Assembly: GCA_964466315.1 (NCBI GenBank) | Contig: CAYXNS010000040.1 | Coordinates: forward strand, 1-25,896 | Reading direction: 5' to 3' | DNA: 25,896 nt | Source of the DNA: SMWC01 sp964466315 | Lineage (GTDB): Bacteria > Pseudomonadota > Gammaproteobacteria > Steroidobacterales > Rariloculaceae | In this document: positions 1 through 6,315 of the stretch, one piece after another | Layout of the letters: each line of letters begins with the position of its first letter | How positions within the stretch are numbered: the first letter of the stretch is position 1 | Position numbers and translations under genes: made by a program | The notes under the pieces: model-generated | Told to the model about the DNA's origin: nothing | What the model saw: the letters and a program-made list of their open reading frames with translations, nothing else | Database searches by the model: none

Positions 1-1045
1 GAAAATCCTCCGGACGCAAGTGGTAGTTTTCCCGCCAATATGGCTGCCGGTGGAGAGGGATATAGTGAACGCTGCAACCGATACCATGCTCATACAGGCG
101 ATGCACGATGTCATCTCTGCTCACGGCCACATCGTCAGACAGCCGTGGAACATAGAGATGCCACGCGTGCTGGTCGTCCCGGCTGGCGTGAGGAGGCAAG
201 ACCAGTGGAAGACCTTGAAGCGAACTATCGTAGTTAGCGGCTAACTCCTCCCGGCGTTCCCGAAATAACTCGGCCCTCCGAAGTTGGTGTATACCCAGAG
301 AAGCAGCAATGTCGGTCATATTGTATTTGAATCCGGGAGCCACTACCTCGTAGTACCAGAAGGGGCGCGACGCAGTGTATCGGTCGAAGGCATCCCGATC
401 GATACCATGCAGACGCATTGTTCGGGCTCGCTGGGCCAATTGATGATTCCGGGTGACGAGCATGCCGCCCTCTCCCGTTGCAATGGTCTTCGTTGCGTAA
501 AAGCTGAAGACAGTTGCGTCCGAATTCAGACTTCCGATAAGCTTCCCTTTATACCGGCAAGGAAACGCGTGGGCCGCATCCTCGACGACATTCAAGCCAT
601 ACTGTTCGGCTAGTGAGTGAATGCCGTCCATGTCACAGGAGAGGCCCCCATAGTGAACCGGTAGCAACACCTTCGTTCGTGGCGTGATCAAGGTTTCGAT
701 CGCGCCCACATCTATGCAGAAAGTAGACAAATCGATATCCACGAACACGGGGTCTGCCCCCAGATAGCGAACTACTTCAGCCGTCGCCGTGAAGGTATGA
801 GTCGTAGTAATTACTTCATCTCCTGGACCCACCTCAAGCGCTTCAAGAGCAAGATGCAGCCCTGCGGTCGCAGAGTTCACTGCGACGGCCTGTAGCCCAT
901 CTCCTAAGAAAGATTCGAAATCCGACTCGAACTGTCTTGTCTTCGGCCCGGTCGATAACCACCCGGAACGAAGAGTATCTACGACCTCCTGTATCTCTTC
1001 CTCGCCAATGTCAGGCATTGCAAATGGTAAAAACGGCTCACTCAT
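1..1045 (-). CDS. DegT/DnrJ/EryC1/StrS-family sugar aminotransferase, partial (C-terminus beyond the left edge)
   Basis: The frame is open from an ATG at 1045 to the window edge, giving 348 residues without a stop; family members are about 360-400 residues, so only a short tail is missing. PLP-dependent members transfer an amino group to a keto-sugar nucleotide for surface glycans. Visible family marks are the GPGDEVITT stretch near residues 74-81, the cofactor-binding Asp in VVEDAAHA (about D156) and the Schiff-base Lys in SFYATKTIATGEGG (about K186). The C-terminal end HYIPLHRQPYW is also typical. The start overlaps the stop of the upstream glycosyltransferase by 8 nt, suggesting translational coupling. 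The motif pattern suits the PglE/PseC/DesI-like branch that acts on 4-keto-6-deoxy sugars, but the substrate is inferred and not shown by the sequence. Confidence 0.9.
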   Translation of the reverse strand, partial: MSEPFLPFAMPDIGEEEIQEVVDTLRSGWLSTGPKTRQFESDFESFLGDGLQAVAVNSATAGLHLALEALEVGPGDEVITTTHTFTATAEVVRYLGADPVFVDIDLSTFCIDVGAIETLITPRTKVLLPVHYGGLSCDMDGIHSLAEQYGLNVVEDAAHAFPCRYKGKLIGSLNSDATVFSFYATKTIATGEGGMLVTRNHQLAQRARTMRLHGIDRDAFDRYTASRPFWYYEVVAPGFKYNMTDIAASLGIHQLRRAELFRERREELAANYDSSLQGLPLVLPPHASRDDQHAWHLYVPRLSDDVAVSRDDIVHRLYEHGIGCSVHYIPLHRQPYWRENYHLRPEDF

Positions 1046-2213
1046 TTCGTGCCTCTCCCCACAGACGTGAATAGAGCTTCGCGTAGGCATTGATCACGCC
1101 GGAGATGTCGAAATGCTCTCGGACCCGCTGAACCGCACGGGAGCCCATCTCCCGTCTAAGAGACGGTTGCTCCAGCAATGTAATTAAGGCGCCCGCCAAC
1201 GCCTGATCGTCGCCGGGCTTGAAGATGAACCCATTCCAACCGTCTAGCACAACGTCACGGCAACCAGGCATGTCCGTCGTCACCGATGGGACACCTATTG
1301 CGCCCGCCTCGAGGAGCGCTCTGGGAACACCCTCACGATATCGAGTCGGCAAAACGAAAACATCGGCGACACTCAGAAGTTCAACAACATCATCTCGTGG
1401 ACCGAGGTAGATGACATCGTGCTCATATCGCCTAACTTCCTCTATCGACACCGCGTTAGGCCCTCTGATATCGCTGGGTCCTACCAATATGAAGGCAGCT
1501 TCGGGTACCCGTTCGCGCACTATCTTCGCTGCCTTCAGGAACTCTAAAACGCCCTTTTCACGTACCAGCCGAGCGACCATCATGCAGACCAAACGATTAC
1601 CCAAACCTAAGTCATGCCTTACTCTCTCTGCGGCACCGTTGGCCGCTGCTTTAGTAGCCAGATGATCGGTATCCACGCCGGAACCGGAAATCAGCATCTG
1701 CCGATTCGCATCAACTAGGTGATGCTCTAGAAAGTAACTTTGATCATCGGTATTCTGAAACACAGTCATCTGACAAGCCGGATCAACGCGCCGCTGCAGA
1801 CCCCGGTAAACGAACTGCAGCAAACGAGCCGCAGGTGTAGCGGAGGAGAATGTCGAACCCATTCCGGTTATGGTTCTTATGGAAACTTGCACACCTTCGA
1901 CTCCCGCAGCCAGTGGAGCAAGCAGCCCCGGCTTGGTATCGAAAGCATGAACGAGGTCAGGTTTTCTTTCGCGAAACAAACGGCGTAACTGATAGAAGGT
2001 TCCGAGATCTGCCAGAGGAGCCAGACGACGCTTCATCGAGTAGCCCTGGAATGCAACATCTAGATATTCAGAAGCATCAGCGTTCATCGTCCCACAAACC
2101 GTAACCGGGAAACCGCGAGATTTGAGAGCCCGCACAAAGGGCAACCTCAGCTGAACATCCTCTCCACCGATAAGCCACACGTTGGGAAAGCGCTCGTGTT
2201 GCTCTGCCGGCAC
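1038..2213 (-). CDS. GT4-family glycosyltransferase
   Basis: A 391-residue retaining glycosyltransferase of the GT-B fold, probably adding a sugar to the lipid-linked repeat unit at the cytoplasmic face of the inner membrane. The N-terminal acceptor half has VWLIGGEDVQLRLPFVRAL, HAFDTKPG and the RTITGMG segment seen in PglA/capsule-type enzymes. The C-terminal donor half has VARLVREKGVLEFLKAA and the E-x7-E motif EGVPRALLEA (E294 and E302). The start used is GTG at 2213, 8 nt after the methyltransferase stop; the Shine-Dalgarno match is weak (AGG about 8 nt upstream), so a slightly later GTG at the VWLIGG segment is possible. The stop overlaps the following aminotransferase start. The donor sugar cannot be told from sequence. 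Confidence 0.9.
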   Translation of the reverse strand: MPAEQHERFPNVWLIGGEDVQLRLPFVRALKSRGFPVTVCGTMNADASEYLDVAFQGYSMKRRLAPLADLGTFYQLRRLFRERKPDLVHAFDTKPGLLAPLAAGVEGVQVSIRTITGMGSTFSSATPAARLLQFVYRGLQRRVDPACQMTVFQNTDDQSYFLEHHLVDANRQMLISGSGVDTDHLATKAAANGAAERVRHDLGLGNRLVCMMVARLVREKGVLEFLKAAKIVRERVPEAAFILVGPSDIRGPNAVSIEEVRRYEHDVIYLGPRDDVVELLSVADVFVLPTRYREGVPRALLEAGAIGVPSVTTDMPGCRDVVLDGWNGFIFKPGDDQALAGALITLLEQPSLRREMGSRAVQRVREHFDISGVINAYAKLYSRLWGEARNE

Positions 2214-2221
2214 CTAAGAAC

Positions 2222-3007
2222 CTACTCCGAGACGCCTTCGGGCTGACGTGGTAGGTGCGACTCATCTCCACCGGCGGACTTCACGCCCCACGCTAAAGTG
2301 TGCGAGCGCAAGAACGGCACGGAGTCGAGTAATTGATAAAGCCAACCTCCGATCCCGATCACTAATCGTCCAATGGGCGGTGCCAGCGTTACACGGTGAA
2401 ATTCGAAGGATGCCCGCGGAAACAGCTCCTGTATCTCTTGGCGTGAGATGCCCACGACATCGGGGTTCTTAGGGTTATCGACCGCCAGATCGTACCAGAG
2501 GATATTACCGCCGGGTTTTAGCCAGTCCCACATCTGTCTGGCAACCTCAGCCCGCACATCCGGAGCCAGAATGGAACTAAATACAGTTGATTGGATGATG
2601 ATGTCGAACGAGGCAGGCTCGAAACCAGCGCGCGTAGCATCTCCAGTATGTATGGCGACTTCCGGCGGAAGTAACTCCCGGGCCCGCCTAGCACGTTCGT
2701 CCAGCAATTCGACACCGACGAGGTTTCGAGGCTCAAAACCGAATGAGACGAACAGACTGAGATTAGCTCCCTGGCCACACCCGACTTCGAGCACCCGCGC
2801 GTCAAAAGAGTTTACAAGCCAATCGCGACGCAGGCGCTTCGCGATGAGCCGTTCCTTGCTGTAACGGACCAAGATCCTATCAAGGCGCAGCGGATGATAG
2901 ATACTGTTGGGCCCGGTGCCCCCCTCGCGTCGATCATAGCGCCGCCGAACGGCAGCCGCTTCAGCGTCTAACCTGGATGCGTCCATGATCCCCTTTACTA
3001 AGAGCAT
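2222..3007 (-). CDS. class I SAM-dependent methyltransferase of the polysaccharide locus
   Basis: A 261-residue protein with a Rossmann-type SAM-binding core: motif I RVLEVGCGQG at residues 71-80, an acidic residue after the second strand (GVELLDE), GDATRAGFEPASFDIIIQST as motifs II/III, and LKPGGNILWYDL as the post-motif. The tail contains a hydrophobic run around GRLVIGIGGWLYQLL, which may give membrane contact. Similar small methyltransferases are common in O-antigen and exopolysaccharide clusters, where they methylate a sugar or cap a chain; the target here is unknown. Two starts are plausible. ATG 3007 is preceded by AAGG at about 5 nt and overlaps the polymerase gene by 47 nt. ATG 2986 (MDASRL) is preceded by AAGGGG at only 3 nt and overlaps by 26 nt. 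Either way the gene is nested against its upstream neighbour. Confidence 0.85.
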   Translation of the reverse strand: MLLVKGIMDASRLDAEAAAVRRRYDRREGGTGPNSIYHPLRLDRILVRYSKERLIAKRLRRDWLVNSFDARVLEVGCGQGANLSLFVSFGFEPRNLVGVELLDERARRARELLPPEVAIHTGDATRAGFEPASFDIIIQSTVFSSILAPDVRAEVARQMWDWLKPGGNILWYDLAVDNPKNPDVVGISRQEIQELFPRASFEFHRVTLAPPIGRLVIGIGGWLYQLLDSVPFLRSHTLAWGVKSAGGDESHLPRQPEGVSE

Positions 3008-4169
3008 AAGAACCTTGTCCTTGGCGCTGAGCGTAACTGGCCTTCACCGCGCGTGACGAGAACTCGAAAGACACGGCGACGGCCAGGAGGACCCACAGTA
3101 GCGGCTGTCGTATCCCATTGTGCGCCAGGCCATAAATCATCACCGGCCCAAGATAGAGGAATCCAGCCAGCGAGCGGCCGATGCTGGCCACCAACGCGAG
3201 CAACGCCAGCCCCGCACCTACCAGACCATAGGAGAATATTAGTGATCCAAGCGTGGAATGAATTTCTACGTCGTACATACTCCTAAACCGTTGGAATGCC
3301 CCTTCACCCGCACCGAAGAACAGGTACTGGGGGAACCGCCATATCCGATCGTACCCCCGGCCTGCAAGTGATTCATCCTGTTCACTGCCTATTTGGAGTA
3401 GCGTCGGTACAATCTCGGTGAAGAATTCGAACAATTGAGGAAGCGCTGCTAACGTTATCAGCGCAATACTTGGGAGTACAACTATTCTCCCTCTCTGTTG
3501 TCGAGCCACCGCCAAGACGAGAAGAAACGCCAACGCCACGATCCCCGCCTTAGACCGCGAAAACAAGAGGAGCCCGGAAGTGAGGATAGACATGGCGAAC
3601 ATCATTGCAACGCTTCCATCGTTGCGGAGATGATGGCAAGCGAAAAAAATCGAGCCAGCGAGTAGAGCAAAGTAAGCGAGCTGGTTCGGATTCGCAAAGA
3701 AAAGCGTCCCGCGCGCGCTGGTCAAATCCCACTGCCCCACTACGAGCAGAGCTCCCTGCAGCAGCAGCGAAATCAGGCAAGCATTCCGGAGGATCGTGAT
3801 CACCCGCGGAGCGTTTCGTCGCAATTCAAGCAAAACAATGAAGAACGTCGCCACGCCGAGCGCAATCGGTAAAGCATAGATCAGAGGCTCGAAATCTCCG
3901 AGCAGGGAAGCCCATATCATACCGACGGATAGCACGTAGCTCGCGAATGCGATCCAGAGCAACAGCACGATCACAGGCAAATCTAAGACGACGGGGCGCG
4001 TGATTGCGATGATCACCAGCACGCTCAGCAGTATATGACTTAGCTGAATAGAGCCGGTCTGGCCCAAAGGAAAGGGTGTGCAGACAATAAGGAGCCATAG
4101 TAATGCGGCGCTAGCTGCGTCTCTGGAAGATGAGACGAGCAGCGCTGTCGCAGGAGGTTGAGCGCTCAT
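2961..4169 (-). CDS. O-antigen polymerase/ligase-like membrane protein (Wzy/WaaL superfamily)
   Basis: A 402-residue polytopic membrane protein with roughly ten to twelve hydrophobic segments. Superfamily marks are GTLFFANPNQLAYFALL (residues 154-170), FSRSKAG (203-209), a periplasmic-loop segment GRGYDRIWRFP followed by GAGEGAF (270-292), and EIHSTLGSLIFSYGLVG (302-318) with its conserved His. These belong to the Wzy_C / O-antigen ligase group, which polymerises lipid-linked repeat units or ligates finished chains in the periplasm. Placement directly after a Wzz gene and downstream of an export protein favours the polymerase role, but sequence alone does not separate polymerase from ligase. 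ATG 4169 has a weak GTAGAG ribosome site. The gap to the Wzz gene is 17 nt, and the 3' end overlaps the methyltransferase. Confidence 0.88.
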   Translation of the reverse strand: MSAQPPATALLVSSSRDAASAALLWLLIVCTPFPLGQTGSIQLSHILLSVLVIIAITRPVVLDLPVIVLLLWIAFASYVLSVGMIWASLLGDFEPLIYALPIALGVATFFIVLLELRRNAPRVITILRNACLISLLLQGALLVVGQWDLTSARGTLFFANPNQLAYFALLAGSIFFACHHLRNDGSVAMMFAMSILTSGLLLFSRSKAGIVALAFLLVLAVARQQRGRIVVLPSIALITLAALPQLFEFFTEIVPTLLQIGSEQDESLAGRGYDRIWRFPQYLFFGAGEGAFQRFRSMYDVEIHSTLGSLIFSYGLVGAGLALLALVASIGRSLAGFLYLGPVMIYGLAHNGIRQPLLWVLLAVAVSFEFSSRAVKASYAQRQGQGSYALSKGDHGRIQVRR

Positions 4170-4186
4170 CTGAACTCTACCGCTGG

Positions 4187-5146
4187 CTAATCGTCCTGAT
4201 CAGTAACATCGGAACTGCTGACGAGGCCAGCTCCAGACCACATCTTGTATATCGCCACGCCCATACCGACTAGAAGCCCCAGAAACCCACCAAGGCCCAG
4301 CCACAGCCACCTGATTGGCGAGACATGCTTATCTACATCTGGTACGTGAGCCTGATCTACCAGGCGAAAAGCAAATTCCTCGTTGACGTTTGCCATCATG
4401 ATGTTATTGATCTGACTTTCCATGAGCCCGTAGATGGCAACCCGGACACCGTCGACACTCGTAATCGCAAGTTCCCGCTCCAGAAACGCCAGACTGCTAC
4501 GCGCCTGAGCTATCGCTCGATCTCGCATGTGGCGATTCAGCTTCTCATAAAGCCGGTTCGCCCATTGAGCTACTTCCTCCCTGTCCGTCCAGGTTATCGA
4601 TAGGGATAGCACGGCTGTCTCAATATCCTGCTCAATCTCGAGCACGTCGTCCGAGAACAGTTCGAAAGCATCACCTTGAGTGGGCTCTTTATCGCTGAAT
4701 ATCCAGAACAGCTCATCCTGAAATAGTATGGACGTGATTCCCTCCTCTTCAATGAAGGAACCAACGAAAGATCTGGATCGCAGGATGGCCAAGCTCTCGC
4801 TTTTTACACTCGCGGGGACCTCAGGACTGACCCCCGCCAGTGATGCCAGGCCCCCTAACTGTCCCATCAAACCAGCACTCAGCGATTGAGTGTCCTGTTC
4901 ATTCGGCAGCATCAGAACAGAAGCCCGATAGCGTTCCGGCATGAGGAAACTCATGCCACAGAAAACGATAGCAGCCAACAGCGCACCGAGTGCGATGGGA
5001 AGCTTCTTTCGCCAGACGGCGACCAGGCATTCCTCCACCGTCACGGCCCGCCGCTCGCTAAGCGCGGGGATCTCGATGAAGTATCCGCGAGCCCACGCGG
5101 AGTGCTCATCGCTAGGCGGCTGTGTGTCACCAGCTTCGTTAGCCAT
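4187..5146 (-). CDS. Wzz-type chain-length determinant (polysaccharide co-polymerase)
   Basis: A 319-residue inner-membrane protein with the usual two-helix layout: a cytoplasmic N-terminus of about 48 residues, a membrane helix at about 50-69 (PIALGALLAAIVFCGMSFLM), a large periplasmic domain, and a second helix at about 281-301 (IRWLWLGLGGFLGLLVGMG). The segment after the first helix (ERYRASVLMLPNE) and the late HVSPIRW are typical of the Wzz family, which sets polysaccharide chain length with Wzy. No Walker motifs or C-terminal Tyr cluster follow, so it is not a fused tyrosine kinase (Wzc type). The size fits a PCP-1-like protein. It starts 11 nt after the WbpE-like aminotransferase stop, with GGGAAG close to the ATG, and is followed at 17 nt by the Wzy-like gene. 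Confidence 0.88.
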   Translation of the reverse strand: MANEAGDTQPPSDEHSAWARGYFIEIPALSERRAVTVEECLVAVWRKKLPIALGALLAAIVFCGMSFLMPERYRASVLMLPNEQDTQSLSAGLMGQLGGLASLAGVSPEVPASVKSESLAILRSRSFVGSFIEEEGITSILFQDELFWIFSDKEPTQGDAFELFSDDVLEIEQDIETAVLSLSITWTDREEVAQWANRLYEKLNRHMRDRAIAQARSSLAFLERELAITSVDGVRVAIYGLMESQINNIMMANVNEEFAFRLVDQAHVPDVDKHVSPIRWLWLGLGGFLGLLVGMGVAIYKMWSGAGLVSSSDVTDQDD

Positions 5147-5157
5147 CTTCCCAATAC

Positions 5158-6288
5158 TCAGTCAATCGTCGCTTCTACGGCTTCCCGTAGCGCAGAAATC
5201 ACGTCAGACTGCTCTTGCTCCCTCAGGTACGGGTGCATGGGCAGACTCATAACGCACCCGGCTGCGGTTTCTGAGATCGGAAAACTCCATCTACACTCCC
5301 CCGGAGAACAGAACGCCGGCTGCTGATGCAGCGGGACAGGGTAATGCACCGCCGTCGGAACTCCGCGTGCCTCCATGCCAGCGACAACCGCCTCACGGTG
5401 AGCCGTCTCAATCGTGTACTGCGCAAAGACGGAACTATTATAGGCCTCGATAAACGGTGTGGTGACCTGCCACTGCCCATCATTTGTCTGGAAGGCATCC
5501 GCGATCAGTTTCGAATAGCGTCGCGCTACTCGCTCTCGTGCCTCGATTTCATCCGCGAACACCTCGATCTTCGCCAATAATACAGCGGCCTGCAGTGCGT
5601 CCATCCGGCCGTTGATGCCTACACGGGAGTGATGATAACGGCGGTCCTGACCATGAACCCTGATCTCACGCATGAGCTTGGCGAGGCGGTCGTCGTCGGT
5701 AAACAGCGCGCCGCCGTCTCCGTAGCAGCCCAGAGGCTTGGACGGAAAGAAAGACGTGGCCCCGATCTGGCTGAGTGCGCACGACTTGCGGCCCTTGTAC
5801 GTCGCCCCAAAGCTTTGGGCCCCGTCCTCGATCACGGGCAAGCCATGGCGAGTAGCGATCGCATTGATCGCATTGAAATCAGCGCACTGCCCATAGAGCG
5901 ACACGGGCATGATCGCCTTGGTATGCTCGGTGACGGCGGCTTCTAGCAGCGCCGGGTCCAGATTGTAAGTACGGCGGTCAATGTCCACGAACACGGGTTT
6001 GGCCCCGAGTAGCGCTATCACCTCGCCGGTGGCGATGAAGGTAAACGGCGAGGTAATCACTTCATCACCCGGACCGACTCCGAAAATCATCAGCGCCATC
6101 AGCAGCGCATCGGTACCGCTCGAGACGGCGATGCAGTGCTCTACCCCTACGTAGTCCGCTAGCCGTCCCTCGAGCTCTCCCACTTCGGACCCGAGGATGT
6201 ACTGCCCATGATCCAAAACCGCCTGAATCCGGGCATTGATGGGTTCGCGGAGTTCGCGATACTGGGTCTTGAGATCAATGAACTCCAT
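5158..6288 (-). CDS. wbpE: WbpE-like UDP-2-acetamido-2-deoxy-3-oxo-glucuronate aminotransferase
   Basis: A 376-residue PLP aminotransferase of the DegT family. It resembles Pseudomonas aeruginosa WbpE along most of its length as I remember that protein: EFIDLK at the N-terminus, DHGQYILG, VGPGDEVIT, FVDIDRRTYNLDP, IMPVSLYGQCADF, SFFPSKPLGCYGDGGA, RVHGQDRRYHHSRVG and GVPTAVHYPVPLHQQPA. The internal aldimine Lys is K184 and the pyridine-nitrogen Asp is D155. WbpE aminates the C3 keto group of a UDP-sugar acid on the way to UDP-ManNAc3NAcA or the related GlcNAc3NAcA (EC 2.6.1.98). Its usual partners WbpA, WbpB, WbpD and WbpI are not in the window. It begins 27 nt after the export protein stop. 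The family assignment is strong; the exact final sugar is inferred. Confidence 0.88.
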   Translation of the reverse strand: MEFIDLKTQYRELREPINARIQAVLDHGQYILGSEVGELEGRLADYVGVEHCIAVSSGTDALLMALMIFGVGPGDEVITSPFTFIATGEVIALLGAKPVFVDIDRRTYNLDPALLEAAVTEHTKAIMPVSLYGQCADFNAINAIATRHGLPVIEDGAQSFGATYKGRKSCALSQIGATSFFPSKPLGCYGDGGALFTDDDRLAKLMREIRVHGQDRRYHHSRVGINGRMDALQAAVLLAKIEVFADEIEARERVARRYSKLIADAFQTNDGQWQVTTPFIEAYNSSVFAQYTIETAHREAVVAGMEARGVPTAVHYPVPLHQQPAFCSPGECRWSFPISETAAGCVMSLPMHPYLREQEQSDVISALREAVEATID

Positions 6289-6315
6289 ATCGTGTTCGTT
6301 AACGCGCGGCGGCTA

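Noticed and set aside
284..613. Plus-strand open frame of 109 codons at the left end
   Set aside because: It lies antisense inside the DegT aminotransferase, whose translation is clear and uninterrupted across the region.
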